A DNA stretch of 64,000 nt from Ramlibacter monticola (GCF_016722785.1 NZ_JAEQNE010000003.1:495001-559000), one strand, 5' to 3'; positions 51,519-61,021 are shown, counted from the stretch's first letter. Made by a program: numbers and translations. Notes: a model not told the origin generated them from the sequence alone.

Positions 51519-52331
51519 TCAGCGATGCGGCTGGAACCCGGGTTCATCCGCGGGGGCGCCAACCGCGGAGCGCGCGAACAGGCGCGGCGCGGACAGCGCC
51601 ACCGCCACCACCGCCAGCGCGCAGACGATGGTCGGTCCGGAGGGGAGGTCGAACAGCGCGGAGAGCACCAGCCCCGCCGCATAGCCGGCCGCACCGCACA
51701 GATAGCCGACCACCACCCGGCCGCGGCCGCTGCGGTGCGAGGTGGCCAGGGCCGGAATGATCAGGCTGCTGAACACCAGGTAGATGCCCACCAGTTGCAC
51801 CGACGCGGTGACGGCGACGGCGAACGCCGCGTAGAAACCGAAGCGCCCCAGCCGCCGCAGGGCGCCGGAAGCCATCGCGGCGAGCAGGACCAGGGTGAGC
51901 CCCGCCAGCGCCAGGAGCTGGCCGGGGCCGACCCACAGGATCTGGCCCACCAGGAGGTCCTTCAGGTGTTCACCGCCGTGGGGGTTGCCCGCGAGCAGCA
52001 GCAGGCCGGCACAGGCGGCCAGGACGAACAGCACGCCGATCAGCGCCTCCTGCTGGCGGCCGGCGCGACGCTCGGTCCACGCGAGCAGGGCGGCCCCGCC
52101 GAGCGCGGCGCAGGCCGCCGCCAGCTGGACGGTGAGGCCGCCTTCCGGCAGGCCGAGCGCATCGGCGGCGATCACGCCGAGTCCCGCGATCTGCGCGATG
52201 GCGAGGTCGATGAAGACGATCCCGCGTTCCAGCACCTGCTGCCCCAGCGGCACGTGCGTGGCGAGCACCAGGAGCCCGGCCGCGAACGCGGGCCACAGGA
52301 TGGACAGGTGGTCCAGGGTGCCCGCGCTCAT
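51519..52331 (-). CDS. Metal ABC transporter permease (ZnuB-like)
   Basis: A 270-aa permease of the ABC-3 family for Zn/Mn/Fe, with about eight hydrophobic segments. VFIDLAIAQIAGLGVIAADALG and the late VFSSLIIPALATSHRSGRGR are typical. ATG 52331 overlaps the stop of the binding-protein gene (ATGA). No ATP-binding subunit gene is in this cluster or elsewhere in the window apart from dppD and dppF. Zinc is the likeliest metal by context. Confidence 0.88.
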   Translation of the reverse strand: MSAGTLDHLSILWPAFAAGLLVLATHVPLGQQVLERGIVFIDLAIAQIAGLGVIAADALGLPEGGLTVQLAAACAALGGAALLAWTERRAGRQQEALIGVLFVLAACAGLLLLAGNPHGGEHLKDLLVGQILWVGPGQLLALAGLTLVLLAAMASGALRRLGRFGFYAAFAVAVTASVQLVGIYLVFSSLIIPALATSHRSGRGRVVVGYLCGAAGYAAGLVLSALFDLPSGPTIVCALAVVAVALSAPRLFARSAVGAPADEPGFQPHR

Positions 52332-53248
52332 CTCGCGGTCCCCGCTGCCAGCAGACGCGCCAGGGTGTCGTCGAACAGGCCGACGAGGTCCTTCGCCGCG
52401 TCGCTGCCGCCGACGGTGAAGGGCAGCCGCACCGCCGGGATGCCGGCATTGCGCGACAACCATTCGGACGGCTTCGGATCCTGGTACGCCGAGGAGATCA
52501 CCATCCGGGCCGGCGTCGCCTTCAGGGCCGCGAGCACGGTCTGCAGGTGCGCGGCGCTCGGCTCCACGCCGGGCTTGGGCTCCAGCACGGCCACCTCCTT
52601 CAGCCCCAGCCAGTCGTACAGGTAGACGTAGCCCTTGTGCTGCGAGACGACCGCCACGCCGCGCAGCGGCGCCGCCTGCGTTCCCCAGCGCGCCATCGCC
52701 TGCTGCCACTTCTGCTGGAACGCCGCGCCGCGCTGCGCGTAGTCGCCGGCATGGCCGGCGTCCACCTGCTGCAGCCGGCCGGTGAGCTGCGTCGCCACGG
52801 TGGCGATGTTGCGCGGGTCGGTCTGGATGTGCGGGTTGCCGGCCGCGTGCACGTCACCCTGCGAGCGGTCCACGCTGGCAGGGATCTCGAGCTTGCGGAC
52901 GAAATCGGCCGCCGCGAAGTTCCCCGGCTGCCCCGGCTGCACCTTCCCATTGCCGGACTGCTGCAGCAGCACCGGCAGCCAGCCGGCTTCCAGCTCGGCC
53001 CCGGTGCAGACGACCAGGTCCGCGTTGCGCACCTGCGCGATCAGGCTGGGGCGAGCCTGCACCTGGTGCGGGTCCTGCTGCGCGGTGGTGGCGGAGGACA
53101 CCTCCACCAGGGGTCCGCCCAGCTCCTGGGCGAGCGCGGCCCATTCGGGCTCGCAGGCGAGCACGCGCAGGGCGGCCTGGGCCGGCGCGGCGAACGCCCC
53201 CAGCGCCAGCGGGACGACGGCAAGGAACAGTCTGGGGATTGAAATCAT
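52328..53248 (-). CDS. Metal ABC transporter substrate-binding protein (ZnuA-like)
   Basis: A 306-aa cluster A-I receptor with signal peptide 1-25 (ending AQAA). The fold is recognised by RVLACEPEWAALAQELGG, DPHQVQARPSLIAQVRNADLVVCTGAELE and AGNPHIQTDP, with the His residues that bind metal. It lacks the long His-rich loop of ZnuA from many species. ATG 53248; it follows the porin-like gene by 14 bases and overlaps the permease gene. Confidence 0.88.
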   Translation of the reverse strand: MISIPRLFLAVVPLALGAFAAPAQAALRVLACEPEWAALAQELGGPLVEVSSATTAQQDPHQVQARPSLIAQVRNADLVVCTGAELEAGWLPVLLQQSGNGKVQPGQPGNFAAADFVRKLEIPASVDRSQGDVHAAGNPHIQTDPRNIATVATQLTGRLQQVDAGHAGDYAQRGAAFQQKWQQAMARWGTQAAPLRGVAVVSQHKGYVYLYDWLGLKEVAVLEPKPGVEPSAAHLQTVLAALKATPARMVISSAYQDPKPSEWLSRNAGIPAVRLPFTVGGSDAAKDLVGLFDDTLARLLAAGTAR

Positions 53249-53262
53249 GGTCCGTCCTCCGA

Positions 53263-54639
53263 TCAGAAACCGTGCGCGCCGTGCGCGCCGAGGCTCATCT
53301 GGTATTGCAGCCACCACTGCAGGTCGCTCGCGTCGCCAGGTCGTGCCCGGTCCTGCGCGACCTGCAGGCGGATCCGCGAGAACTCGCTGGGGTCGTGTTC
53401 CAGCATCAGGGTGGTCTTGCGCGCCCGGCCGGTGTCGATGTCCAGCAGTCCCGCATTGGCGCCGAGGTCGGGCGTGCCGGGATCCAGGCGTTCCGTGCGC
53501 AAGCCGACGCGCCAGCGCGGCCTGAACTGGTAGACGCCCTGCAGGTACCAGCCGGACTGCACGGCACGCAGGCCGGCGGCCGGCGCGGGGCCGGCGGGAT
53601 CGACCATGAGCTCGCCCTCGCGCGTGCTGCGCAGGTACTCGCCCTGCAGTTTGAAATTGCGCCGGGTGGCATTGCCCTCGGGGGCCCACTTCCACACCGC
53701 GTCCGCAATCCACACCGAGGTGCGGCCGGTGAAGGCGCTGGCGACCTCGTTGCCGCCCGGGCCGCTGGTGGCCAGTTCCTGGCCGTTCGCCCTGGCCCGC
53801 AGGTACGACAGGCCCGCGCGCCAGCTGTGGCTGGCGCCGATGTCGTCGCCGACGTGCGCCATCGCCGCCACCGCGCCGGCACCGTTGCGCGCGGTATCGG
53901 TCCCAGGGAAACTGCGGCCCCGCCCCACCTCGAGTCCGAGCTCGAAGAAGCGTTCGGTGGGCGCGAGCCACGTGAGCTGCACGCCGTCGTCCTTGAACTG
54001 CGCGCCCAGCATGGCCTGGTAGGCCAGCGGCGCGTCGGCGAAGTCCCAGGCGTGGGAGTGCTGCGGGTTGAGATAGCCGATGTTGGACAGGAAGCGGCCC
54101 GCCTTCACGCTCAAGCCGTGGCCGAGCGCGGTGGTCTGCACGAACGCCTCCTCCACCTCGGCCTCGTTCTCCGGCGTGAAGGCGACGGTGGCCACGCCGC
54201 GGAACCAGGGATCCACATGGGCCGAGAGCGTGAGCTCGGTCTCGGCGAGGCTGAAGCCGCGGGTCCCGGGGCCGATCTCCGCCCCGGGCGGCAGCGGAAA
54301 GCCCCGGATGCGGTACGTGGCGGGGTCGAGCTGCGTGTGGATGTACTGGCCGGACAGGATCAGCGACAGGTCCAGCAGGCCGCGTCCGGCCGCGGTGGGC
54401 TGCGTCGCAGGCACGGGGGCGGGGACGGGGGAGGCGGCCGGTGCCGGAGGCTGCTGCGCCACCGCCGCTTCGGCGGCCTGCAGTCGCCGCTCCAGCGCCT
54501 GCAGGCGGTTCTCGTAGTCGGCCCGCAGCGCGTCGATCTCGCGCCGCAGGGCCTGGGTATCGGGGGCGGGCTGCGCTGCTGCGCCGCCTGCGGCCAGGCA
54601 CGCCGCGGCGGCTGCACGGCGCAATGCGCGGACTGGCAT
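53263..54639 (-). CDS. Outer-membrane beta-barrel protein, zinc-cluster associated
   Basis: A 458-aa protein. AAGGAG lies 5 bases before the ATG at 54639. Signal peptide ends GAAAQ. A coiled-coil segment follows (about 30-60, LRREIDALRADYENRLQAL), then a Pro/Ala hinge and a barrel of alternating strands; the C-terminus ends in Phe, as outer-membrane barrels do. No TonB-plug domain was seen, so it is porin-like (similar in layout to OprP-type porins) and not a typical TonB receptor. First of three genes with the ZnuA- and ZnuB-like proteins, so it may let zinc or a zinc complex through the outer membrane. Confidence 0.78.
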   Translation of the reverse strand: MPVRALRRAAAAACLAAGGAAAQPAPDTQALRREIDALRADYENRLQALERRLQAAEAAVAQQPPAPAASPVPAPVPATQPTAAGRGLLDLSLILSGQYIHTQLDPATYRIRGFPLPPGAEIGPGTRGFSLAETELTLSAHVDPWFRGVATVAFTPENEAEVEEAFVQTTALGHGLSVKAGRFLSNIGYLNPQHSHAWDFADAPLAYQAMLGAQFKDDGVQLTWLAPTERFFELGLEVGRGRSFPGTDTARNGAGAVAAMAHVGDDIGASHSWRAGLSYLRARANGQELATSGPGGNEVASAFTGRTSVWIADAVWKWAPEGNATRRNFKLQGEYLRSTREGELMVDPAGPAPAAGLRAVQSGWYLQGVYQFRPRWRVGLRTERLDPGTPDLGANAGLLDIDTGRARKTTLMLEHDPSEFSRIRLQVAQDRARPGDASDLQWWLQYQMSLGAHGAHGF

Positions 54640-54700
54640 GGCGTCTCCTTGCACGATGGAAGCAGGCCACGCCGCGACGCGACGTGGGGCCGGGAAGGCT

Positions 54701-55048
54701 TCAGGCGTGCAGGGAGGGCGGGGCGCGGCTGTCGTACCCGGCGCGCGGCGACAGCGGGACGAAGGAGGTCGGCCGGGCCGGCGGCTGCAGTTCGGGCAGT
54801 TGCAGGGGCTCCGGGGGGCTGAATTCGGCGACGGGTGCCGCGCCCGTCACCGCGGCCGCGACGACGCAGGTTTCGCAGGAGTCGGGCAGTTGCGCGGGCC
54901 GGTCATGCTGCTCCGACACGCTGGCGTGCAGGTGCAGCAGCGCGTGGGTGGCCGCGGCCCACTGCGCCATGGGCAACCAGAGGGCGAGCGCCAGCAGCCA
55001 GCCCAGCTGGCGGGCGGCGATCAGCCGACGGATGGGCGCGAGCGTCAT
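54701..55048 (-). CDS. Small His/Cys-containing exported protein (DUF2946-like)
   Basis: A 115-aa protein with one hydrophobic N-terminal segment (about 14-33) and then a His/Cys-bearing region: THALLHLHASVSEQH and DSCETCVVA. The tail is Pro-rich and ends RAGYDSRAPPSLHA. It recalls small DUF2946-type proteins found beside metal-uptake genes. Possible periplasmic metal binder. It lies 61 bases upstream of the zinc operon on the same strand and may belong to it. Confidence 0.62.
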   Translation of the reverse strand: MTLAPIRRLIAARQLGWLLALALWLPMAQWAAATHALLHLHASVSEQHDRPAQLPDSCETCVVAAAVTGAAPVAEFSPPEPLQLPELQPPARPTSFVPLSPRAGYDSRAPPSLHA

Positions 55049-55083
55049 GCGCCGACGATCTTACGCGCGCGCCGCGAACCGCG

Positions 55084-56073
55084 TCAGCGCAGCCAGCCCC
55101 GCTTGCGGAAGTACCACATGGGCACCAGCGCGCTGGCCGCCATCATGAACAGCACGTAGGGGTAGGCCGCGCGTCCCAGCACCTGGATCTCCGGGAACTG
55201 CAGGTTCATGCCGTACAGGCTGGCCACCAGCGTCGGCGGCAGCAGCGCCACGCTGGCCACCGAGAAGATCTTGATGATCTTGTTCTGGTTGATGTTGATG
55301 AAGCCGACGGTGGCGTCCATCAGGAAGTTGATCTTGTCGAACAGGAAGGCCGTGTGGCTGTCCAGCGATTCGATGTCGCGCAGGATCTGCCGCGCCTCCT
55401 CGAACTGGCTGGCGCTGAGCATGCGGCTGCGCATCATGAAGCTGACCGCGCGGCGCGTGTCCATCACGTTGCGGCGGATGCGGCCGTTCAGGTCCTCCTG
55501 GTGGGCGATGGCTTCCAGCACCTCGCCGGCCAGCGTGTCGCTCACCTCGCCCGCCAGCACCTGCCGGCTGACCTTCTCCAACTCGTCGTAGATGCCTTCC
55601 AGCGTGTCGGCCGAATATTCGGCGTCCGCATCGAACAGCTTCAGCAGCACCTCCTTCGCGTCCTCGATGAGGCCGGGGGCCCGGCGCGCGCGCAGCCTCA
55701 GCAGCCGGAACACCGGCACGTCCTCGTCGTGGATGGAGAACAGCACGCCGTGGCTCTTCAGCGCGTTGTTCATGAGGTTGAGGATGAAGGCCACGCGCAC
55801 GGTGCGCGGCTCGTCGTCGCCGGCGATCAGGAAGTCGCTGCGGATGTGGAGGTCGCCGTTGTCTTCCTCGTAGAACCGGGCCGACTCCTCGATGTCCTCA
55901 TCCATCGCGTCTTCGGGGATGGACAGGCCGTAGTACTGCTTGACCCAGCGCTTCTCCTCCGGCGTGGGCGCCTCGAGGTCCACCCAGATCGGCTGGAAGC
56001 GGGAGAGCTCCTCCAGCGACTCGATCTCTTCCTGGAAGAGGCGGCCGTTGGCGAGCGTGAAGATATTGAGCAT
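55084..56073 (-). CDS. corA: CorA-family Mg2+/Co2+ transporter
   Basis: A 329-aa divalent-cation channel. A long N-terminal cytosolic alpha/beta domain is followed by two C-terminal membrane segments with the selectivity motif YGMNLQFPE and a basic end (RKRGWLR). ATG 56073 has only a weak ribosome-binding site. It is upstream, on the same strand, of the small His/Cys protein and the zinc operon (35-base gap), so they may share a transcript. Confidence 0.95.
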   Translation of the reverse strand: MLNIFTLANGRLFQEEIESLEELSRFQPIWVDLEAPTPEEKRWVKQYYGLSIPEDAMDEDIEESARFYEEDNGDLHIRSDFLIAGDDEPRTVRVAFILNLMNNALKSHGVLFSIHDEDVPVFRLLRLRARRAPGLIEDAKEVLLKLFDADAEYSADTLEGIYDELEKVSRQVLAGEVSDTLAGEVLEAIAHQEDLNGRIRRNVMDTRRAVSFMMRSRMLSASQFEEARQILRDIESLDSHTAFLFDKINFLMDATVGFININQNKIIKIFSVASVALLPPTLVASLYGMNLQFPEIQVLGRAAYPYVLFMMAASALVPMWYFRKRGWLR

Positions 56074-56433
56074 CGGGCTTCGATTCCAATGGGTTCGGGG
56101 CTGGGCGCGAAGGTCAGCTTCCGGAACGACTGGAATCTCGGCCAGTCACCCGGAAAGCCGCCGACTAGGGCTGGTTTCCAAGGAGTGCTCTCCTGCGTGA
56201 AAAGGATGGGCGATTATGCCGCGCCCGCACCGGCGGCGGGCGTGCGGCTCGGCATTGCGCTGGCAGCAAGGGGCCGCGGCGTCCATCCGGCAAGACCCTT
56301 ACTGTTGTGCCAGGCGCAGGACAAATCCTACACGGCTGGGCCAGAACGTCCGACACCACGGCTCAGGAGCCGGCCCTACATTGATTCCATCGCAGGGCTG
56401 CAAGGCCCTCCCAAGTACCTGCAAGGAGCCGAG
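56074..56433. other. 360-base gene-free region between corA and two small genes
   Basis: Control region between divergent genes. It shows a TACATT (56377-56382) that could be the -10 box for the small genes, and a short palindrome AGGACAAATCCT (near 56319). No riboswitch or RNA gene was recognised. Confidence 0.4.
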
Positions 56434-56631
56434 ATGATCCAGCTAGCGACCGACCCGAACGCCAGCCGCTCGAACTGGCGTCCCGCCGCCGCCGAAGCCA
56501 AGGAGAACACCTTGGCCTCGCGTCGCCCCCGAAGCGGTCACGCGTGGCCGTTCATCGTGCGGCATGCGGAACTCGCCAGCGGACCTTCGCAGGACCCGAA
56601 ACGCACCCCCAGCACCGGCAGCGGCAGCTGA
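56434..56631 (+). CDS. Small protein of unknown function (65 aa)
   Basis: AAGGAG lies 5 bases before the ATG at 56434. The product is basic and polar ([15 protein letters not shown]..., [12 protein letters not shown]) with no signal peptide or membrane segment. It lies 25 bases before a second small gene that also has its own ribosome-binding site. A terminator follows the pair. No family was recognised; the translation signals are the main support. Confidence 0.5.
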   Translation: MIQLATDPNASRSNWRPAAAEAKENTLASRRPRSGHAWPFIVRHAELASGPSQDPKRTPSTGSGS

Positions 56632-56656
56632 CGCCCCCCACCGGCAGGAGCACTCC

Positions 56657-56830
56657 ATGTTCAAGGAACCCAAGACCAGCAACCGTTACAGCGACACGCC
56701 GCGCGACAAGCCGCAGGCCGATCGCGTGGAGCACGCCAACCTGGAGCGCCCGGGCGCCCAGGCGCATCCGAAGGCCGCCGTGGGCGGCTGGAACCGGCTG
56801 GATGCCGCCGCGCTGTGGCGCCTTCGTTGA
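56657..56830 (+). CDS. Small hydrophilic protein of unknown function (57 aa)
   Basis: AGGAG lies 6 bases before the ATG at 56657. The product is strongly hydrophilic and probably disordered ([33 protein letters not shown]), ending [14 protein letters not shown] Rho-independent terminator follows 62 bases after the stop. Likely co-transcribed with the 65-aa gene; a stress-type small protein is possible but unproven. Confidence 0.55.
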   Translation: MFKEPKTSNRYSDTPRDKPQADRVEHANLERPGAQAHPKAAVGGWNRLDAAALWRLR

Positions 56831-57152
56831 GCGCCGCCGGCTGAACGCATTCCTGTCAAGGGGTGGACCGCCGGTCCGCCCCGAGATTCTTTGCGGCCCT
56901 TCGGGGCCGCTTTTCATTGGGCGTTCGCGCACGGGCCGGCGACGTGTGTTTGCGTCGAAACGCGAGCACGCACGGGCACTTACGAACCGCACTTCGTGTC
57001 ATTTCCATTCACGCCTCGGCCTTGAGGGAAATCAATTGCCTTTTGATGACACCGCGGGCATAGTGAATCGCAAGCTATCTGCAGATTCGAAGCATCCTTC
57101 CGGGCGCCACGGACCGGCGCCACCAACCCGAGCGAGTGCAACAGGAGGCTCC
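56831..57152. other. Intergenic region before hpf
   Basis: Contains the terminator at 56893 and then a less GC-rich segment with TTGCCT (57036-57041) and CATAGT (57059-57064) spaced 17 bases, a possible sigma-70 promoter for hpf. Nothing else was recognised. The usual neighbour rpoN is absent. Confidence 0.4.
56893..56915 (+). terminator. Terminator after the two small genes
   Basis: GCGGCCC / GGGCCGC stem with a short TTCG-type loop, followed by TTTTC. Good Rho-independent form. Confidence 0.8.
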
Positions 57153-57482
57153 ATGAACCTGACGATCAGCGGTCACCACCTCGAAGTAACCCCCGCCCTG
57201 CGGAACTACGTGACCACCAAGCTCGATCGCATCACCCGTCACTTTGAGCAAGTCGTCGATATCAAGGTCCTACTCACCGTCGAGAAGAACCAGGAGAAGG
57301 AGCGAAGGCAGCGCGCCGAATGCAAGATCCACGTGAAGGGCAACGACCTCTTCGCGGAGAGCTCCCACGAAGACCTGTACGCCGCCCTGGACGAACTGGT
57401 CGACAAGCTGGACCGCCAGGTCTGGCGCCACAAGTCCCGGGTGCAGGACCACCACCACGAATCGGCCAAACGCGTGATGTGA
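57153..57482 (+). CDS. hpf: Ribosome hibernation promoting factor (short form)
   Basis: A 109-aa HPF/YfiA protein: [20 protein letters not shown] and [20 protein letters not shown] are family marks. It binds the decoding site of idle ribosomes and favours 100S dimers in slow growth. CAGGAGG precedes the ATG at 57153. It is followed by a terminator and then ptsN and hprK, the usual order in betaproteobacteria, though rpoN, which often precedes it, is not here. Confidence 0.95.
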   Translation: MNLTISGHHLEVTPALRNYVTTKLDRITRHFEQVVDIKVLLTVEKNQEKERRQRAECKIHVKGNDLFAESSHEDLYAALDELVDKLDRQVWRHKSRVQDHHHESAKRVM

Positions 57483-57513
57483 CGGAAGGATCCCAGCGAC
57501 CGTAAGTACCGAC

Positions 57514-57540
57514 AAGGCCCGCGATGTGCGGGCCTCGTTC
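57514..57540 (+). terminator. Terminator after hpf
   Basis: AGGCCCGC pairs with GCGGGCCT around a short GATGT loop, followed by CGTTC. The T-run is poor, but the position is right for a terminator. Confidence 0.6.
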
Positions 57541-57614
57541 ATTAAGGGGATTGACGCCGACCCCCCGGTTTACGGAGTAGGGCTGTCACGCGTGCATAAT
57601 TCGGCCCAGTTACC

Positions 57615-58082
57615 ATGAATCGCCTAGCGTCCATCCTGCCGCCCGCCCAGGTCCTGGTCGGCGTCGACGCCACCAGCAAGAAGCGGGCCTTCGAGGAAGC
57701 CGGGCTCCTGTTCGAGAACCTCCACGGCCTGTCGCGCGCGCTGATCACCGACAGCCTGTTCGCCCGGGAGCGCCTGGGTTCCACCGGGCTGGGCCACGGC
57801 GTGGCCATCCCGCACGGGCGGATCAAGGGCCTGAAGGCGCCAATGGCGGCGCTGTTCCAGCTGGCCCACCCGATCGGCTTCGATGCGCCCGACGAGCAGC
57901 CGGTCAAGCTCCTGATCTTCCTGCTGGTGCCCGAGGCCGCCACGCAGAAGCACCTGGAGATCCTGTCGGAGATCGCCGAGCTGCTGAGCGACGCGCCCCT
58001 GCGCGAGAAGATGAAGACCAGCGGCGACAGCACGCAGCTCCATCAGCTCATCGCCACCTGGCAATCCGCCCAATCGCAGTAA
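57615..58082 (+). CDS. ptsN: Nitrogen-type PTS enzyme IIA
   Basis: A 155-aa EIIA-Ntr. The phosphorylated His lies in [10 protein letters not shown]. In this regulatory PTS, phosphate from PtsP and NPr is passed to PtsN, which modulates potassium and nitrogen/carbon responses; no sugar is transported. CATAAT (57595-57600) lies 14 bases before the ATG and no strong ribosome-binding site is seen. hprK follows after 16 bases. Confidence 0.95.
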   Translation: MNRLASILPPAQVLVGVDATSKKRAFEEAGLLFENLHGLSRALITDSLFARERLGSTGLGHGVAIPHGRIKGLKAPMAALFQLAHPIGFDAPDEQPVKLLIFLLVPEAATQKHLEILSEIAELLSDAPLREKMKTSGDSTQLHQLIATWQSAQSQ

Positions 58083-58098
58083 TGAGGTTCGCGAGCGC

Positions 58099-59049
58099 TT
58101 GAAGCCTACCGTCGTCAGCGCCGACGTCCTGTTCGAAGACCATCGCTCCCAGCTGAAATGGGAGTGGGTCGCCGGGCTGGGTGCGTCCGAACGGCGCTTC
58201 GACGAGGTCGCCGTGCGCGCCGCGCGCTCGGGCGCGGACCTGGTCGGCTACCTGAATTACATCCACCCCTACCGGGTCCAGATCCTGGGCGCGCGCGAGG
58301 TCGCCTACCTGACCAACGCGACGGCCGAGGACTGTGCCCGCCGCATCTCCCGCATCGTCACGCTGGAACCGCCGGTGCTGGTGCTGACGGACAACCAGAC
58401 CGCCCCCGAGGCGCTGCTGTCCATGTGCGAGCGGGCGCAGATCCCGATGTTCGCCACTCACGAGCCCTCGGCCTTCGTGATCGACGTGCTGCGGGCCTAC
58501 CTGTCCAAGCACTTCGCCGAGCGGACGTCCATGCACGGCGTGTTCATGGACATCCTGGGCCTGGGCGTGCTGATCACCGGCGAATCCGGCCTGGGCAAGA
58601 GCGAACTGGGCCTGGAACTGATCACCCGCGGCAACGGCCTGGTGGCCGACGACGCCGTCGACCTGTACCGGGTCAACCAGACCACCATCGAGGGCCGCTG
58701 CCCCGAGCTGCTGCAGAACCTGCTGGAGGTGCGCGGCATCGGCCTGCTGGACATCCGGGCCATCTTCGGCGAGACGGCCGTGCGGCGGAAGATGCGGCTG
58801 CGCCTGATCGTGCACCTGGTGCGGCGCGAGACCATGGAGCGCGAGTACGAGCGGCTGCCCTACGAGCCGCTCACGCAGGACGTGCTGGGCGTGCCGGTAC
58901 GCAAGGCCGTGATCCCGGTGGTGGCCGGCCGCAACATGGCCGTGCTGGTGGAGGCGGCGGTGCGCAACACCATCCTGCAGCTGCGGGGGGTGGATACGTA
59001 CCAGGAATTCGTGGAGCGGCATCGCCGCGCCATGGAAAAGGGCGGCTAG
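58099..59049 (+). CDS. hprK: HPr kinase/phosphorylase
   Basis: A 316-aa bifunctional enzyme that phosphorylates or dephosphorylates HPr at Ser. The Walker loop is GESGLGKS and the family signature region includes [15 protein letters not shown]. Start is a TTG at 58099; no ATG or GTG lies between the ptsN stop and the conserved [19 protein letters not shown] lies 11 bases upstream. With ptsN it makes up the regulatory PTS module of the Burkholderiales. Confidence 0.95.
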   Translation: MKPTVVSADVLFEDHRSQLKWEWVAGLGASERRFDEVAVRAARSGADLVGYLNYIHPYRVQILGAREVAYLTNATAEDCARRISRIVTLEPPVLVLTDNQTAPEALLSMCERAQIPMFATHEPSAFVIDVLRAYLSKHFAERTSMHGVFMDILGLGVLITGESGLGKSELGLELITRGNGLVADDAVDLYRVNQTTIEGRCPELLQNLLEVRGIGLLDIRAIFGETAVRRKMRLRLIVHLVRRETMEREYERLPYEPLTQDVLGVPVRKAVIPVVAGRNMAVLVEAAVRNTILQLRGVDTYQEFVERHRRAMEKGG

Positions 59050-59055
59050 CCGTCG

Positions 59056-59076
59056 ATCCCGCGAAGGCGGGGGTTT
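59056..59076. terminator. Hairpin between convergent hprK and fur
   Basis: CCCGC pairs with GCGGG around a GAAG loop, followed by GGTTTACTT. It belongs to the same small palindromic type as 50144-50163 and may serve as a weak bidirectional terminator. Confidence 0.4.
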
Positions 59077-59506
59077 ACTTCTGCGGCCGGTTCGGGCAGT
59101 TCGGCTTCGTGCAATGCGCGTACAGGCTCAGCGCATGCTCCGCGATCTGGAAGCCTTTGGTCTTGGCCACGGCGTGCTGGCGCTTCTCGATCTCGGCGTC
59201 GTAGAACTCCTCGACGCGGCCGCAGTCCAGGCAGACCAGGTGGTCGTGGTGGGTGCCTTCGTTCAGCTCGTAGACGGCCTTGCCGCTCTCGAAGTGGCTG
59301 CGGGTCAGGATGCCGGCCTGCTCGAACTGCGTCAGGACGCGGTACACGGTCGCCAGGCCGATGTCCGAGCGCTCCTCCAGCAGGATGCGGAACACGTCTT
59401 CCGCCGTCATGTGCCGCTGCGAGCCCTTCTGGAACACGTCCAGGATCTTCAGCCTGGGCAGCGTCGCCTTGAGGCCGGTGCTCTTGAGTTCGTCGATGTT
59501 GGACAT
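59075..59506 (-). CDS. fur: Ferric uptake regulator
   Basis: A 143-aa iron-responsive repressor. The winged-helix region has [16 protein letters not shown]. Metal-binding motifs are [11 protein letters not shown] and a C-terminal CTKPNCPN. It represses iron uptake genes with Fe(II) bound. It is divergent from bamE, the fixed arrangement in this family, over 56 bases. Confidence 0.97.
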   Translation of the reverse strand: MSNIDELKSTGLKATLPRLKILDVFQKGSQRHMTAEDVFRILLEERSDIGLATVYRVLTQFEQAGILTRSHFESGKAVYELNEGTHHDHLVCLDCGRVEEFYDAEIEKRQHAVAKTKGFQIAEHALSLYAHCTKPNCPNRPQK

Positions 59507-59517
59507 GGTGCTGCCGC

Positions 59518-59523
59518 TACAAT
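59518..59523 (+). promoter_or_regulatory. -10-like box of bamE
   Basis: TACAAT (5 of 6 to consensus) lies 39 bases before the bamE ATG in the fur-bamE gap. No convincing -35 element at the expected spacing. Confidence 0.4.
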
Positions 59524-59562
59524 GCCCCGATCATATCGCCTGGCCTCTCCCCCGCCTGTCCC

Positions 59563-60135
59563 ATGCTCGTCAGTCTCTTGCGCCAGCCGCGAGTCACGCT
59601 CCCGGTTGTGGCTCTCTTACTACTGGCCGGCTGCGGCTCCTTCGACAACATGGGCAACCGTGTCAGCACGGCCCTGACTCCCTACAAGGTGGAGGTCGTG
59701 CAGGGGAATTTCATCTCCCGCGAGCAGGTGCAGGCGCTCCAGCCCGGCATGAGCCGCGACCAGGTCCGCCAGGTCCTGGGCACCCCGCTGGTGAGCAGCC
59801 TGTTCCACGGCGACCGCTGGGACTACGTCTTCACCCTCAGGCGCCAGGGCGTGCCGCCCCAGCAGCGCCACCTGGCCGTGTTCTTCAAGGGCGACGCCCT
59901 GGAGCGCACCGAGGGCGGCGAGGCCATGCCCAGCGAGGCCGAATTCGTCTCCACGCTGGACAACCGCCGCAAGGCCGGCAAGGTGCCGAAGCTGGAGGCG
60001 AGCGAAGACGAACTGCGCGCCGCCGGCACGCGGGCGCCGGCCGCCGCCGCGCCGGCGGAACCCGCCCCGCCGGCCGCGCCGCCCGCGCCAGCGGGTCCCA
60101 CCAACTACCCGCCCCTCGAGGCCCCCGCGCGCTGA
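59563..60135 (+). CDS. bamE: Outer-membrane protein assembly factor BamE
   Basis: A 190-aa lipoprotein of the BAM complex. Lipobox LLAGC (Cys24) ends the signal peptide. The SmpA/OmlA domain follows with [18 protein letters not shown] and [10 protein letters not shown]. It ends in an Ala/Pro-rich tail of about 50 residues not present in E. coli. It helps insert beta-barrel proteins. Eight bases separate it from dapB. Confidence 0.95.
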   Translation: MLVSLLRQPRVTLPVVALLLLAGCGSFDNMGNRVSTALTPYKVEVVQGNFISREQVQALQPGMSRDQVRQVLGTPLVSSLFHGDRWDYVFTLRRQGVPPQQRHLAVFFKGDALERTEGGEAMPSEAEFVSTLDNRRKAGKVPKLEASEDELRAAGTRAPAAAAPAEPAPPAAPPAPAGPTNYPPLEAPAR

Positions 60136-60142
60136 GGACCGC

Positions 60143-61021
60143 ATGACCAAAGGCACGCAGGCTTTGAAGAACGTGGCCGTGGCCGGCGCCACGCAACGGC
60201 CGCCCCAGGGCAGCTCCGAACACCGCGTGGCGGTGGCGGGCGCCTCCGGCCGCATGGGCCACATGCTGATCGAGGCGATCCGCGCCTCCGACGACTGCCG
60301 GCTGGCCGGCGCGCTGGACATCGCCTCCAGCCCCGCGATCGGCAACGACGCCGCGGCCTTCCTGGGCCACGCCAGCGGCGTGCCGGTGACGGCCGACCTG
60401 GGCGCCGGCCTCGGCCACGCGGACGTGCTGATCGATTTCACCCGCCCCGAAGGCACCCTGGCGCACCTGAAGGCGTGCCGCGAGCGCGGCGTCAAGATGG
60501 TGATCGGCACGACCGGTTTCACCGAGGCCCAGAAGGCGGAGATCGTCGAGGCGGCGAAGGACATCGCCATCGTGATGGCGCCCAACATGAGCGTGGGCGT
60601 CAACGTCACGCTGAAGCTGCTGGAGATGGCCGCCGGGGCGCTGTCCACCGGCTACGACATCGAGGTCATCGAGGCGCACCACCGCCACAAGGTGGACGCG
60701 CCGTCCGGCACCGCGCTGAAGATGGGCGAGGTGATCGCCGAGGCCCTGGGCCGCGACCTGAAGCAGTGCGCCGTGTACGCGCGCGAGGGCGTCACCGGCG
60801 AGCGCGACCCGTCGACCATCGGTTTCTCCACCATCCGCGGCGGCGACATCGTCGGCGACCACACGGTGCTGTTCGCCGGCACCGGCGAGCGCATCGAGAT
60901 CACGCACAAGTCGGCCAGCCGCGCCACGTATGCGCAGGGCAGCCTGCGGGCCGTGCGCTTCCTGGCCGGGCAGGAAAAAGGGCTGTTCGACATGTTCGAC
61001 GTCCTGGGCCTGCGGTCGTGA
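60143..61021 (+). CDS. dapB: 4-hydroxy-tetrahydrodipicolinate reductase
   Basis: A 292-aa enzyme of lysine and diaminopimelate synthesis. [11 protein letters not shown] binds NAD(P)[16 protein letters not shown] is the catalytic segment. Typical DapB is about 265-275 aa. Here the extra 26 N-terminal residues include VAVAGAT (11-17), echoing VAVAGAS at 29-35, so the start or a small duplication is uncertain. A GTG within the second copy could be an alternative start. Confidence 0.95.
   Translation: MTKGTQALKNVAVAGATQRPPQGSSEHRVAVAGASGRMGHMLIEAIRASDDCRLAGALDIASSPAIGNDAAAFLGHASGVPVTADLGAGLGHADVLIDFTRPEGTLAHLKACRERGVKMVIGTTGFTEAQKAEIVEAAKDIAIVMAPNMSVGVNVTLKLLEMAAGALSTGYDIEVIEAHHRHKVDAPSGTALKMGEVIAEALGRDLKQCAVYAREGVTGERDPSTIGFSTIRGGDIVGDHTVLFAGTGERIEITHKSASRATYAQGSLRAVRFLAGQEKGLFDMFDVLGLRS

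Noticed and set aside
56074..56433. Mg2+ riboswitch ahead of corA
   Set aside because: No recognisable M-box or ykoK/mgtA-type structure could be traced by eye, and the region is shared with divergent small genes.
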